A stretch of DNA of 36,409 nucleotides from Trichormus sp. M33_DOE_039 (GCA_015296085.1 DVDT01000114.1:1-36409), one strand, 5' to 3'. Positions 9,669-20,671 are shown, numbered from the stretch's first letter. The notes: generated by a model not told the origin, from the letters alone. Made by a program: numbers and translations.

Positions 9669-10103
9669 TTACTTAGTTAAGAGTTGTTCTGATGATTCCT
9701 GTTTTTGTGCTTCATTTTGAGTTTTGAGTTGAATTAACTCAATTTTGTAGCCGTTTGGATCTTCTACAAAGGCAATTACCGTAGAACCATGTTTCATTGG
9801 CCCTGGTTCTCTGACTACTTTACCGCCACGATTTTTAATTTCTTCACAGGTAGCGTAGATATCATCTACACCAATGGCAATGTGACCGTAAGCATTCCCT
9901 AGTTCGTATTTGTCTACACCCCAGTTGTAGGTTAGTTCTATGACTGTGTTATCGCTTTCGTCCCCATAACCGATAAACGCTAAAGTAAATTCCCCACTGG
10001 GATAATCTTTTTGTCGCAGTAACTTCATCCCCAGAACATCGCAGTAAAATTTCAAAGACTCTTCCAGGTTGCCCACTCGCAACATTGTATGAAGTAAACG
10101 CAT
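9669..10103 (-). CDS. gloA: Lactoylglutathione lyase (glyoxalase I)
   Basis: This 144-residue cytosolic metalloenzyme converts the methylglyoxal-glutathione hemithioacetal to S-lactoylglutathione, detoxifying a by-product of sugar metabolism. All four metal ligands of the E. coli type enzyme are present at the same numbers: His5, Glu56, His74 and Glu122. The length and the absence of the insertions found in the longer eukaryotic zinc enzymes fit the nickel/cobalt-type bacterial class. The C-terminal 20 residues are Gln/Glu-rich and probably disordered. It lies downstream of the LolA-like gene on the same strand, with a repeat-containing 137-base gap, so co-transcription is uncertain. The start is an ATG at 10103. 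Confidence 0.95.
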   Translation of the reverse strand: MRLLHTMLRVGNLEESLKFYCDVLGMKLLRQKDYPSGEFTLAFIGYGDESDNTVIELTYNWGVDKYELGNAYGHIAIGVDDIYATCEEIKNRGGKVVREPGPMKHGSTVIAFVEDPNGYKIELIQLKTQNEAQKQESSEQLLTK

Positions 10104-10168
10104 AATTACCTTTGGTTTTGGCTCTGTAAAATGTGGATTTCTGCCAACATTGTACAGAGGGATTGGTT

Positions 10169-10196
10169 ATGAGGCATGAGGCATGAGGCATGAAGC
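10169..10196. repeat. Heptamer tandem repeat (ATGAGGC)x3 plus ATGAAGC
   Basis: Four consecutive 7-base units, the last with one substitution, lie in the gap between gloA and the LolA-like gene. The unit length is that of the STRR repeats of heterocystous cyanobacteria. Confidence 0.85.
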
Positions 10197-10240
10197 ATTG
10201 GGATTTCACCGAGAATTCTCTGTTTCCCTATTTTGTCTAA

Positions 10241-11080
10241 TCACAATGGAATAATCGAAAGAGTTTTGACTCTTTTTGTACCTTTTGGTGGGAAGAAGCG
10301 GAAAGTATGGCGAGTAATGACGGGATTTGCTGTTCTAGTCAGGATTTTTTCGGTCAGATGAATATCTAAATCTTTCGATTGACCTGCGAGTTGGACTTGG
10401 TTGATGGTGGCATTTTGGGGATTGACAAAGGTGCTGAGGACAAATCCTTCGCTGGGTTCTTTGTAGTCATAAACATAAAATTCTTCACCGTCAACTATGC
10501 GTCTACTGCCTTTAAGCTCACTCCCACTCAAGCCAAGGTATGTCAAAACGTTTTTCTCTGATAAATTACCAGCCGTCACAATTTTTCTATCTTCTTCTGG
10601 AAATTCTAGGGAGGCGAAGGCAGAAATTCCTACTAAAACCCAATCTCCTGAATCTTTAAAGTCTGGGTATGACATAACGGTGTATTGTTTCAAATCAGCT
10701 CGATAAATCCAAACTTGTTTGCCATCAGAAACTACTAAATTCCCAGTTTTAGCTGGCTTACCTGGTGTTGTATAAGCGATTTCTGCCCGAAACTTTCTCC
10801 ACGATTGACTAATGATTTTACTCTGGATGTAAATTGTTGTTTCACTACCTTGACTACCAACTATGAATTTGGTTTGAGACGATGTTTGATAGCGATCGCT
10901 CCGCCAAAAAGCAGACATAGTTTTGGCTAGTAAATTTAGATTTAAAGGTTCTGTTGCTTGACTGATATTAGTTGTGTAAGTCGCATGTTGCTTTGATGTA
11001 GGGAATTGTACAGCTTCAGCACCTCCCCCTAATATTGCTAATAAGCTGACAAAGGCGATCACTTTCAATAAATATTTCAT
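10241..11080 (-). CDS. Exported LolA-like / outer-membrane lipoprotein-sorting family protein
   Basis: This 279-residue secreted protein has a Sec signal peptide (Lys4 and Lys6, a hydrophobic core over residues 7-19, likely cleavage after AEA at 21-23). The mature part is rich in beta-strand segments: YQTSSQTKFIVG, KFRAEIAYTTPG, GNLVVSDGKQVWIYRADLKQYTV, EFYVYDYKEP and INQVQLAG. This succession, with a DGKQVWIY turn, resembles LolA/LolB-like incomplete beta-barrels and DUF2092-type proteins, so it may bind lipids or lipoproteins in the periplasm (inference). Residues for specific ligand binding cannot be named. It is divergent from eno across a 305-base region. Confidence 0.6.
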   Translation of the reverse strand: MKYLLKVIAFVSLLAILGGGAEAVQFPTSKQHATYTTNISQATEPLNLNLLAKTMSAFWRSDRYQTSSQTKFIVGSQGSETTIYIQSKIISQSWRKFRAEIAYTTPGKPAKTGNLVVSDGKQVWIYRADLKQYTVMSYPDFKDSGDWVLVGISAFASLEFPEEDRKIVTAGNLSEKNVLTYLGLSGSELKGSRRIVDGEEFYVYDYKEPSEGFVLSTFVNPQNATINQVQLAGQSKDLDIHLTEKILTRTANPVITRHTFRFFPPKGTKRVKTLSIIPL

Positions 11081-12675
<1,595 letters not shown>

Positions 12676-12681
12676 GAATTA

Positions 12682-12733
12682 GGGACTGGGGAATGGGTAG
12701 CGAATTCTTCCTAAGTACCCAATCCCTGATCCC
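12682..12733. terminator. Imperfect inverted repeat between convergent eno and argC
   Basis: Bases 12682-12699 and 12716-12733 are complementary at 14 of 18 positions around a 16-base loop. The arms are made of GGGGAAT/CCCAATC-type STRR units. The position between two facing genes suggests a bidirectional stop, but there is no T-run, so the function is inferred. Confidence 0.45.
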
Positions 12734-12743
12734 CAATCCCCAA

Positions 12744-13802
12744 TCACGGATAAAACCCCAACTTTGGCAACCCTAATGTTTCTTCCCAGCCCATCATAAT
12801 GTTGAGGCACTGAATTGCTTGACCCGCCTGGCCTTTGATTAGGTTGTCAATGACTGACATGACAATCACTCGGCCAGTTCGCGGGTCAACCTCTACACCC
12901 ATGTAACAAACATTACTACCACTTGCCCACTTAGTTTGGGGATAAACTCCAGTTTCACAAATTTTCACCCAAGGGGAATTGCGATAAAAAGCTGTATAAA
13001 TTGTAGTTAAATCATCTCCCACAAGACCAGGATCTCGGAGTGAGGCGTATACCGTTGCCAATATTCCCCGCACCATCGGCACAAGGTGGGGTGTAAACTG
13101 CACTGTAACTTCATGGCCTGCCAATTCGCTACAAATTTGCTCAATTTCTGGCGTATGACGGTGACGAGCGACACTATAAGCAGCTAAAGAATTATCGGCT
13201 TCTGCTAATAATAGATGAGTTTTTGCTTCTCGACCAGCACTTGATGCACCAGACTTAGCATCAATAATCGCTGTCTCAGGGACGATTAAGCCTTGTTTGA
13301 ATAAAGGCAAGAGTGCTAAAAGACTAGCTGTAGGATAAGCACCAGGACAGCCAACTAGCTGGGCATCGGCGATGCGATCGCGATAAAGTTCTGGTAATCC
13401 GTACACAGCATTAGCTGCTGTAGGGTGGTCACTCCGCTCATTACCATACCAACTAGTATAGGTTGCCAAATTCCTGAATCGATAATCTGCACTGAGATCC
13501 AGTACCTTACACCCTTTCTCTATCAATACTGGTGTCAATTGGCAAGCTAGACCATTTGGCAGTGAAAGAAATATTACCTCACAGCGTCGGGCAATGACTT
13601 CTGGATCTATTGCCTCAATAGGCAATTTCACCGCATGAATCAGATGAGGGTAAACAGATGCAAACGACTTACCTGTACTGTTATCTTCACCTAAATAAAC
13701 TAGTTCTACTTCTGGATGCTCCATTAGTAATCTTACTAGTTGCACTCCACCATAGCCTGACGCGCCAACAATTCCAACGGGTACGCGTCTAAAATTACCC
13801 AT
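12744..13802 (-). CDS. argC: N-acetyl-gamma-glutamyl-phosphate reductase
   Basis: This 352-residue enzyme performs the NADPH-dependent reduction of N-acetylglutamyl phosphate to the semialdehyde, step three of arginine synthesis, which in cyanobacteria also feeds cyanophycin. It has an N-terminal Rossmann domain ([18 protein letters not shown]), FLSLPNG, DLSADYR, and the catalytic cysteine Cys152 in the [10 protein letters not shown] motif; HRHTPEIEQ and VPMVRG belong to the C-terminal catalytic and dimer domain. The length is normal for the long ArgC type. No other arg gene is adjacent. The start is an ATG at 13802, preceded by an A/T-rich region without a strong Shine-Dalgarno sequence. Confidence 0.97.
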   Translation of the reverse strand: MGNFRRVPVGIVGASGYGGVQLVRLLMEHPEVELVYLGEDNSTGKSFASVYPHLIHAVKLPIEAIDPEVIARRCEVIFLSLPNGLACQLTPVLIEKGCKVLDLSADYRFRNLATYTSWYGNERSDHPTAANAVYGLPELYRDRIADAQLVGCPGAYPTASLLALLPLFKQGLIVPETAIIDAKSGASSAGREAKTHLLLAEADNSLAAYSVARHRHTPEIEQICSELAGHEVTVQFTPHLVPMVRGILATVYASLRDPGLVGDDLTTIYTAFYRNSPWVKICETGVYPQTKWASGSNVCYMGVEVDPRTGRVIVMSVIDNLIKGQAGQAIQCLNIMMGWEETLGLPKLGFYP

Positions 13803-14329
13803 GATCTCAAATCCTCATTCGCTTTTGGTTAATCTGTCGTTATCTATGAACTACTAGCTACCAGAGGCGAAAATGACAAAACACCACAGAACACAAGCAC
13901 ATAAGCAATTAAAAATTCCAACTTCAAAATTAAGAAACTAAACCACAGCTAGACCCCTAAACCTCCCTAATTTTCCCAAAGCAAAACATATTCCCCATGA
14001 CAACGAAACATTGCTAGTTTATATCTCTGCTGCACAAAGGAGCTACAATCTACAATAAGAAATTATTAAAAAAATTTACGATTACTAAATTAACGCCGTG
14101 TTCAACTTAACTCAAGCTCCACTTTTAATTTCTTTCCTGCCCTAACTCCCCAGGAAGCAAGCTAGAACCTTACACTCACACTCCAACTCTACTTTGATAA
14201 GTGTAGGCCTTTCATCAAGGAATGAGTGATGACTGTACAACCAGCATCACTTATGCCTTTAACTCCCGGCAAAGTGTAAAAAAACACCCCTACACCCACT
14301 CCCTACACCCTATTCTCTACTCCCTTTTT
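13803..14329. other. Intergenic region between argC and ribBA
   Basis: This region of about 525 bases separates two divergent genes. I looked for the conserved blocks of an FMN riboswitch upstream of ribBA and did not find them. A frame continuing ribBA to 14222 passes through C-rich degenerate heptamers (14284-14327, CTACACC-type) and lacks a ribosome site, so I treat it as non-coding leader. No other gene is visible. Confidence 0.55.
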
Positions 14330-15982
14330 ATGTTTGATTCTATTGATGCTGCCTTGACAGATCTCAAGGCTGGTCGCGCCATTGTAGTGGTAGATGACGA
14401 AAATCGAGAAAATGAAGGCGATTTGATTTGTGCAGCGCAATTTGCTACGCCTGACATGATCAATTTTATGGCAGTGGAAGCCAGAGGTTTGATCTGTTTG
14501 GCTATGACAGGCGATCGCCTGGATGAACTCGATTTACCATTGATGGTGACAAACATCACAGATCCTAACCAAACGGCTTTTACAGTCAGTATTGATGCTA
14601 GTCCACATCTAGGTGTATCTACTGGAATTTCTGCTGAAGACCGCGCCCGTACTATTCAGGTATCTCTCAACCCAGCCACCAAACCTTCAGATTTACGCCG
14701 TCCTGGGCATATTTTCCCATTGCGGGCTAGGGCTGGTGGTGTCCTCAAACGTGCAGGACACACGGAAGCGGCTGTGGATTTATCTCGATTAGCAGGACTA
14801 TATCCAGCCGGGGTGATTTGTGAAATTCAAAACCCTGACGGCTCAATGGCGCGTTTACAGCAGTTAATAGATTATGCAAAGCACCACAATCTCAAAATTA
14901 TCAGCATTGCTGACTTAATCAGTTATCGCCTGAAACACGATCGCCTAGTATACCGTGAAGTGGTGACTAGGCTGCCTAGCCAATTTGGTCAGTTTGACAT
15001 TTACGCCTATCGCCACACCTTAGATAACACAGAACATGTTGCCATTGTCAAAGGCGACCCCGCTAACTTTAAAGATGAGGCAGTGATGGTGCGGATGCAC
15101 TCAGAATGTCTCACAGGTGATGCTTTGGGTTCTTTGCGGTGTGACTGTCGGATGCAGCTACAAGCTGCACTGAACATGATTGAAAAAGCTGGTCAAGGTG
15201 TAGTTGTCTACCTCCGCCAAGAAGGACGAGGAATTGGCTTAATTAACAAGCTCAAAGCCTACTCATTACAGGATATGGGGCTGGATACAGTAGAAGCAAA
15301 CGAGCGTTTGGGATTCCCCGCCGACCTGCGAGACTACGGGATGGGAGCGCAAATGCTGATGGATTTGGGGGTGAAAAAAATTCGCCTGATTACCAACAAT
15401 CCCCGCAAGATTGCTGGGGTTAAAGGTTATGGGTTGGAAGTAGTTGATCGCGTGCCGTTGTTAATTGAAAGCAACGATTACAATTCTTATTACTTAGCGA
15501 CGAAAGCGAAAAAGCTTGGTCATATGCTGTTACAGACTTACTTGGTAACAGTAGCGATTCACTGGCAAGATGACCCACAATTGGTAACACGCTACGAACG
15601 TCTAGAGAAATTACGCCATTTAGCTAGAGGTTATGATTTATTGTTGCAAGAAGAAGCCCGTCCATTAGCGATCGCATTATTTGATAAACCATCGTTAACG
15701 GTACACCTGGGTTTTGATCAACCAAAAGTAGCAACTTGTGATTGGTATCAGCAAACTGGTCATCCTTACCTGCAAGCCATTTTGCAAATTCTAGATAATT
15801 TAGCCGCCTTACCTTATATTCAGAAACTAGAATTTTTGATTTCTTCTGGTAGTGACCCCTTAAGTAACTTACAAGTCCAACTAGATCGACAGACAATTTC
15901 AGACCAGGAGTTACCGTCTATAGTGGGCGATCGCTTGGAGACACAGAAAATTTATAGTTTTACTAAAACAATTGAGGAATAG
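14330..15982 (+). CDS. ribBA: Bifunctional DHBP synthase / GTP cyclohydrolase II
   Basis: The product feeds both branches of riboflavin synthesis. The N-terminal RibB domain (about 1-200) makes 3,4-dihydroxy-2-butanone 4-phosphate from ribulose 5-phosphate and shows DDENRENEGDLI and RAGHTEAAVDLSRLAGL. The RibA domain opens the imidazole ring of GTP; its zinc ligands are the three cysteines of SECLTGDALGSLRCDC, and RQEGRGIGL is the GTP/active-site motif. About 130 residues follow RibA, an extension I recall from cyanobacterial RibBA of about 550 residues and of no known function. The frame is open 36 codons further upstream, but those codons are low-complexity repeat; the ATG at 14330 begins the recognisable domain and gives 550 residues. 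Confidence 0.95.
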   Translation: MFDSIDAALTDLKAGRAIVVVDDENRENEGDLICAAQFATPDMINFMAVEARGLICLAMTGDRLDELDLPLMVTNITDPNQTAFTVSIDASPHLGVSTGISAEDRARTIQVSLNPATKPSDLRRPGHIFPLRARAGGVLKRAGHTEAAVDLSRLAGLYPAGVICEIQNPDGSMARLQQLIDYAKHHNLKIISIADLISYRLKHDRLVYREVVTRLPSQFGQFDIYAYRHTLDNTEHVAIVKGDPANFKDEAVMVRMHSECLTGDALGSLRCDCRMQLQAALNMIEKAGQGVVVYLRQEGRGIGLINKLKAYSLQDMGLDTVEANERLGFPADLRDYGMGAQMLMDLGVKKIRLITNNPRKIAGVKGYGLEVVDRVPLLIESNDYNSYYLATKAKKLGHMLLQTYLVTVAIHWQDDPQLVTRYERLEKLRHLARGYDLLLQEEARPLAIALFDKPSLTVHLGFDQPKVATCDWYQQTGHPYLQAILQILDNLAALPYIQKLEFLISSGSDPLSNLQVQLDRQTISDQELPSIVGDRLETQKIYSFTKTIEE

Positions 15983-16086
15983 GGCATTGGATAGTATTGA
16001 TTACTCCCTTTCCTTCCATTTCTTTTCGCCTGTCTTCTTGACTAACTTAAAATTATCCGCGATCGCACTTCATTAGGTGAAAAGCT

Positions 16087-16218
16087 ATGTCAGAAACTAT
16101 CCTAGCTGCACCAGATATTCAAGTTCCACCAACCCAACTAGAATTACCATACGATGATGGTGTATCGATGGAAAGCGCACGCCATAAAGCTCAAATGGAT
16201 TTGCTGATTGATGCTTGA
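16087..16218 (+). pseudogene. Truncated Uma2-family (DUF820) nuclease-like gene remnant
   Basis: A 43-codon frame begins MSETILAAPDIQVPP and contains LELPYDDGVSMESARHKAQM, which is the conserved N-terminus of Uma2/DUF820 proteins (PD-(D/E)XK nuclease-like, normally about 190-250 residues and multicopy in cyanobacteria). It stops at TGA, yet the same frame continues with IPWLERR, matching the usual YPWLEQR-type continuation, so TGA probably replaces a Leu codon (one base from TTA). After about seven more codons homology ends at a TTACGAA repeat where the 3' end of the facing amidase gene begins. No catalytic residues remain. I interpret it as a decayed fragment. Confidence 0.75.
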
Positions 16219-16242
16219 ATTCCTTGGTTGGAACGCAGGGTA

Positions 16243-17124
16243 TTACGAATTACGAATGTTCTTGCTTGCTTGATAAACTGGACTTACCTGACGATAGTTA
16301 TCCAATAAACTCATAAATTTATCAAAATCAAAACTTAAGGGGTCAGCTCGTTGTCCAGAACGGTCTACAGCTTTGTGGGTGGTAATGCGATCGCCTGGCA
16401 CTTGACTTTGAGCAATTAACCAAGCTAAAGAATGATATTGTGCATCGGTGTAGCCACTATGCGCTGTTAAGAAATTATTCCCACGTCCATCTGGGGGTGT
16501 TTCTAAGGAAACATGGTAAGCAAAATTATTGACGGATGGCGGAAAATTAGCACTAGTTTGGACAGTTTCTTCGCCATCTGCACCTAAAAAAACGGAGTTC
16601 CCTGCACCAAAAGCCCGATATTCGGGGGGAACAAGATAAATTACAGTTCCATCTAAGGCGATGATGGTATGGTAACTTGCTTGCATGTCTTCATCATCAT
16701 GAGGTGTTTGAAAGAAATTTACCGCGCTGGAGGCACTATTACTAGTTTCATGAATAACAATAATTGCTTGATGATTTACGGCTAAACCATTAATATCCCT
16801 GCTATATCTTGCGCCGTAGTTGCTAGGATCTACCGCCGCAACTAGATATCGGGGTTTGTACTGGGCAAAAGCTGCTGTAGTTTCGTATTTGGGTTTAGTC
16901 TGCTGGGGCTTAGGATTAGATTTAAGAGGATTTTGAGACGGTTTGGCGGGGATGTTATTAGATTGTAGCTGCGCCGGGGGGTACTGATTCCAGGCGATCG
17001 CATCCGGTTGTGATGTTGTCTCAGTTGTGAGTTTTCTGGCTTCTCCAATTAATAGAGTCGCGCTTAAAGCCACAAATACCAGAGAAATTAATATTACCCT
17101 AGTTGCCCAGTCTTTAAACCGCAT
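16243..17124 (-). CDS. Exported N-acetylmuramoyl-L-alanine amidase (Amidase_2 / PGRP fold)
   Basis: This 293-residue protein cleaves, by family, the amide bond between muramic acid and the stem peptide. Residues 8-28 form a signal peptide or anchor, followed by a Pro/Gln-rich linker (about 45-90). The amidase domain (about 110-275) shows the zinc ligand candidates His in VIHET, His in TTHKAVD and Asp in RADP, plus YHTIIALDGTVIYLV, the usual Amidase_2 strand. It is therefore probably periplasmic, with a role in wall remodelling or recycling. The last four codons and the stop lie in a TTACGAA heptamer repeat, so the C-terminus seems to have been redefined by repeat insertion. It is convergent with ribBA and the Uma2 fragment. 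Confidence 0.85.
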   Translation of the reverse strand: MRFKDWATRVILISLVFVALSATLLIGEARKLTTETTSQPDAIAWNQYPPAQLQSNNIPAKPSQNPLKSNPKPQQTKPKYETTAAFAQYKPRYLVAAVDPSNYGARYSRDINGLAVNHQAIIVIHETSNSASSAVNFFQTPHDDEDMQASYHTIIALDGTVIYLVPPEYRAFGAGNSVFLGADGEETVQTSANFPPSVNNFAYHVSLETPPDGRGNNFLTAHSGYTDAQYHSLAWLIAQSQVPGDRITTHKAVDRSGQRADPLSFDFDKFMSLLDNYRQVSPVYQASKNIRNS

Positions 17125-17406
17125 TTTTTTATTCAGTAATTAGTTAATAATTATCTCAGTATTTTAATTTTAGTCAAAAATATACTAAAAGTAGTAGTTG
17201 CAAGGGGAAAATATTAAACATTGTTTTCACATTATTTTTCTCTCCATATATTTATTTAAATGCAGATATTTAGATTTTATAATCTTGCTTTAGATATAGG
17301 CTGGATGGAATAGTTTCAACTGACAAGATAAGGAGTATTTTAATTTTTTGGATTAAATAAGCTTTAAAGAACCTAGTCAAGCATCTAATTTAATCGGAAT
17401 ACAATT

Positions 17407-18135
17407 ATGCAATATGAAGTCAAGATTCTAGAACCGACAGATTTGTGGTATTTGCAAAATAATATTAATAAAGAAACCAATAAGTTCTATCATCCTACTA
17501 AAACCATTCCTTTTGTTCAGCAAATTGAAATCAGACTCGAAAATTCTGGTGTTGTTATTCAAAAAGGTGCTTTGCACAGATGTGTTGGTAAATTAATTCC
17601 CGGTATTTACAAGACTGATAATCGTTTGAGAGATGTTTGGGTATCTCTAATGACGGAGATTGATTATAATGCTCCTGTCTATAAAGGTAGTGGCAACGTG
17701 TACCTTGAGCCTAGAGGCAAAGGTAACTTTTTGCATTACACAGCAATTGATATATCAGAGCAAGAACAATGGGAATTTGATGATGGGATATTCCAGTTTT
17801 GTTCTGATAACGTGATTTTAGGGACTAAAAAATTAAAGTTTCGCCAAATGACTGGTTCTAGTGACGGGCGGTGGAGAATTGCGATTAAAGCCTTAACTGG
17901 TCAAAAAGCTAAAGTTGTTACGGGTACAAGTGCGCCAGCGAGAATTATTGAAATTCACAGGGGTGAAACTGTGATTGCTGACTATGATTTAGTGAAAGGA
18001 TTCACTAATGGGATTCAAGAGGATTACCGAAAATTAGGACATTTCGGCAAAGGTGGAGGAGAAGGTTATGTTTGGATGTATGAAGGTGAAGGTAAATTAT
18101 TAGTGTCTGAAACAGATGGTATGGGACTTGGCTAA
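17407..18135 (+). CDS. AIM24-like (DUF124) beta-rich protein
   Basis: This 242-residue protein lacks a signal peptide or membrane segment. The order of motifs fits the AIM24/DUF124 fold, a double-stranded beta-helix: an opening strand with QQIEIRLENSGVVIQKGAL, a GSGNVYLEPRGKGNF segment matching the GxGxVfLaP signature, a later LTGQKAKVV strand, and EIHRGETVIADYDLVKGF, which resembles the closing motif in which the ligand strand ends in VAF. Molecular function is unknown for bacterial members. The Gly-rich C-terminus (GKGGGEGYVWMYEGEG) is typical of the family. It stands alone, facing the SH3 gene. Confidence in coding is high, in the family moderate. Confidence 0.65.
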   Translation: MQYEVKILEPTDLWYLQNNINKETNKFYHPTKTIPFVQQIEIRLENSGVVIQKGALHRCVGKLIPGIYKTDNRLRDVWVSLMTEIDYNAPVYKGSGNVYLEPRGKGNFLHYTAIDISEQEQWEFDDGIFQFCSDNVILGTKKLKFRQMTGSSDGRWRIAIKALTGQKAKVVTGTSAPARIIEIHRGETVIADYDLVKGFTNGIQEDYRKLGHFGKGGGEGYVWMYEGEGKLLVSETDGMGLG

Positions 18136-18261
18136 ACCATTTGATGATTTGATAGTCTCCCAGCCCTAATTTATTTTTTGCTTAACCATCAAATCTATTT
18201 AGATCAGTATTTTTCAATACTGATCTCTCTGCTATTTTTACCCGAAAAAAATACTAATATT

Positions 18262-18741
18262 TTACTGTTCCACCTTTTCAACATTACCGATTTTGAGCCA
18301 GCCTTCTTGTTTACTAGCTTCAGTACGAATTTTTACCCAGCTTTTATCTTGATTTGCCTCTAAAACAATAACTTGCTCGTTAAACGCTACACTGCCAACA
18401 CGTTCGGCATCTTGTTGAGCTTCAGCTCGTAAACTTACCCCATCTGCCCAAGTCACACGCCCTTTATAAGCTCCTGGTGGCAATGCTTCAGGTGTTTCTG
18501 TGGGATTTGCAGAAGGGGTAGGAGTAGCAGAAGCTACGGCTTTAGGGGTAGATGTAGTTTTTGCTTCAGTCTTTTTAGATGCTGGGGTGGCAATAGCAGG
18601 GCTATCATTGGCATAAATAGGTCTAGCTGGAGGGATGGAAGTTCTATTCATAAAATAGAGGGCGACAGCTACACCACTACCTACTAAAACGGTGATCGCT
18701 AATAAAAATCCCAATATAAACTTTAATAAACCAGAAAGCAT
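18262..18741 (-). CDS. Membrane-anchored SH3-domain protein
   Basis: The product has an N-terminal membrane anchor (about residues 4-26), a Thr/Ala/Pro-rich extracytoplasmic linker (about 35-85), and a C-terminal bacterial SH3 domain (about 92-155) with the usual VSLRAEA, ERVGSV, VIVLE and WVKIRT strand pattern. Such domains bind wall peptides or other partners; the exact role is unknown. I chose the ATG at 18741 (159 residues) because AAGGA lies seven bases before it. A start eight codons upstream lies inside a GTCATTA heptamer repeat and lacks a ribosome site. The gene lies downstream of the AAA ATPase gene on the same strand, but a large inverted repeat separates them. Confidence 0.8.
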   Translation of the reverse strand: MLSGLLKFILGFLLAITVLVGSGVAVALYFMNRTSIPPARPIYANDSPAIATPASKKTEAKTTSTPKAVASATPTPSANPTETPEALPPGAYKGRVTWADGVSLRAEAQQDAERVGSVAFNEQVIVLEANQDKSWVKIRTEASKQEGWLKIGNVEKVEQ

Positions 18742-18760
18742 ATTTAAATCCTTGTTAATA

Positions 18761-18795
18761 GTCATTAGTCATTAGTCATTAACCATTAGTCATTT
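18761..18795. repeat. Heptamer tandem repeat (GTCATTA)x5, degenerate
   Basis: Three exact GTCATTA units are followed by ACCATTA and GTCATTT. The array lies directly upstream of the SH3 gene and provides a false in-frame start codon for it. Confidence 0.85.
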
Positions 18796-18836
18796 GTATC
18801 TACATCCCCTATTCCCAGTCCCCTGTCCTCTACTTA

Positions 18837-18887
18837 GTCAATAGTCCATATTAATTCATGATTCACTGTGAATTATGGACTATTGAC
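18837..18887. repeat. Large perfect-stem inverted repeat
   Basis: GTCAATAGTCCATA (18837-18850) and its exact complement TATGGACTATTGAC (18874-18887) form a 14-bp stem; a second inner stem (ATTCA/TGAAT) shortens the loop. It lies between the AAA ATPase stop (18917) and the SH3 gene start. It could terminate transcription or be a small mobile palindrome; related TTGACTATTGACT-type units are seen elsewhere in the window (for example near 11210). Confidence 0.75.
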
Positions 18888-18916
18888 GGCGAATTAACCA
18901 CCTGGCTTTAGATACG

Positions 18917-20428
18917 TTAACGTAGTTTACCGAAGGTATCGCTTAAAGGAGTTTGTTTCGAGGCTAAACGCGCTCTACCAGCTGCTGCCCATTCTTGCAG
19001 TTTTTGAATTTGTTCTACGGCTGTGCGGGCTAAAGGGATAATTTGACTGGCGGCTTCTAAAATGTCGTCGGTGGTGAAATCTCGGTTTTGACTAAATCCA
19101 ATGTGCATTGCTTCAATTAAAGTTTGCTCGATTTCCGCACCGGAAAAATCTGGTGTTTCATAAGCTAATCGGTTAATGTCATAATTTTTCAGATTGTGGG
19201 GGCGCAGTCGGGATAAATGTACGTTAAAAATGGCTTTTCTTTCGTCTTGGGTGGGTAAGCCAACAAAGAAAATTTCATCAAACCTACCTTTGCGGAGCAT
19301 TTCCGGTGGTAAAGCTTGAATATCATTGGCGGTAGCCACCACAAATACAGGTGAGGTTTTTTCGGCTAGCCAAGTAATAAATGTACCAAAGACGCGGCTA
19401 GTTGTTCCTGCATCACCTTTACTACCCAGCCCGGAAAAGGCTTTATCTATTTCATCAATCCACAAAACGCAGGGTGCGAGGGCTTCTGCTACTTGGATCA
19501 TTTGGCGGGTGCGGGATTCTGATTCACCCACTAAACCTGCAAATAAGCGTCCTACATCTAGCCGCAGTAGTGGTAAATGCCAATGATGGGCGATCGCTTT
19601 AGCTGTTAATGATTTCCCGGTTCCCTGAATCCCTACCAACAATAGACCTCTAGGATGGGGTAAACCATATTGACGCGCCCTTTCTGTAAATGAACCACCC
19701 CGGCGCAATAGCCAATCTTTGAGGTTATCTAGTCCACCGATATCAGATATTTGCTCAGTGGCGGGGTAAAAGTCGAGGATTTGAGTTTGGCGGATAGTTT
19801 GGCGTTTTTCCTCCAAAACTAAATCTACGTCTTCTGGTTGTAATTCGCCGTGGGTAGCGATCGCCCTGGCTAAAACTCGGCGTATCCTTTCCATTGAAAG
19901 CCCTTGGCAAGAACGCACCAAATCATCTAAGACTTTGCTAGATAGGCTATTACCAGTGGCTTGCATTAAGCGTTCTACCTCTGTTTTAATTTCGAGGGCG
20001 GCGGGTAAAGGAAATTCTACAACCGTTAAAATTTCGGTTAAATCATCAGGAATCGCAATGCGCGGCGATAGCAAGACAATATTTTTGGGTTGAGACTTCA
20101 AGAGTCGAGCTAAGTTGCGGAGTTTACGAGCGATCGCCACATCCTCTAAAAACCGATGATAGTCCCGTAAAATTAATACAGCTGGGGCTGTGGCTGGTAA
20201 TTTTTCGATAAATTCCAAAGCTTGCAGGGGATTACGCCGTCCAAATCCTTCGTCATTAGGGTTTCCTTGGTAGCCATCCACAAAATCCCAAATGTATACA
20301 GGACGATTCCCTTGATTTGTTGCTTCTTCTCGGATTGCTGTTTCTACCCGTTCTTCTTCGTAGGTGGGAATATAAATTAACGGGTAACGAGCGCGTAGCA
20401 GCAGTTTAAACTCTTCGCGGAAGTTCAT
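18917..20428 (-). CDS. AAA family ATPase, Ycf46-like
   Basis: This 503-residue soluble AAA protein has a divergent N-terminal P-loop-like or recognition region (about 1-200; [15 protein letters not shown]) and a canonical C-terminal AAA module (about 215-460) with Walker A GIQGTGKS, Walker [13 protein letters not shown], a [27 protein letters not shown] second region of homology with arginine fingers, and sensor 2 near FSGAEIEQ. Length and layout match Ycf46, conserved in cyanobacteria and red-algal plastids. I recall a proposed link to inorganic-carbon regulation in Synechocystis but cannot verify it. It has no protease motif. The ATG at 20428 is the first codon of a well-conserved [10 protein letters not shown] start. 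Confidence 0.88.
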   Translation of the reverse strand: MNFREEFKLLLRARYPLIYIPTYEEERVETAIREEATNQGNRPVYIWDFVDGYQGNPNDEGFGRRNPLQALEFIEKLPATAPAVLILRDYHRFLEDVAIARKLRNLARLLKSQPKNIVLLSPRIAIPDDLTEILTVVEFPLPAALEIKTEVERLMQATGNSLSSKVLDDLVRSCQGLSMERIRRVLARAIATHGELQPEDVDLVLEEKRQTIRQTQILDFYPATEQISDIGGLDNLKDWLLRRGGSFTERARQYGLPHPRGLLLVGIQGTGKSLTAKAIAHHWHLPLLRLDVGRLFAGLVGESESRTRQMIQVAEALAPCVLWIDEIDKAFSGLGSKGDAGTTSRVFGTFITWLAEKTSPVFVVATANDIQALPPEMLRKGRFDEIFFVGLPTQDERKAIFNVHLSRLRPHNLKNYDINRLAYETPDFSGAEIEQTLIEAMHIGFSQNRDFTTDDILEAASQIIPLARTAVEQIQKLQEWAAAGRARLASKQTPLSDTFGKLR

Positions 20429-20671
20429 AATATGGCCGTTAGTCGTTAGTTGCTCTTGAAGGCAATGTACAACTTTCTCTCACCAAATTCCCACTGACAA
20501 ATCGCCTTCCTGAAAATCCTGAACGCGAATTTACAGTAAACCTTGCTGTTGTAATAATATATTTGCTCAAGCTGCATCACTTTCCTGAAGGGGTTCATCC
20601 CTAAAAACTGTGAGGGCATAGGTTGGTCATGATACAGTGCTTAAAGCTGATCCTAGCAATCTCTTGACAAC

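Noticed and set aside
13803-14329. FMN riboswitch upstream of ribBA
   Set aside because: None of the conserved blocks (GGTACCGTGA-like or the GGATG/CCGACCGG-like segments) is present in the leader.
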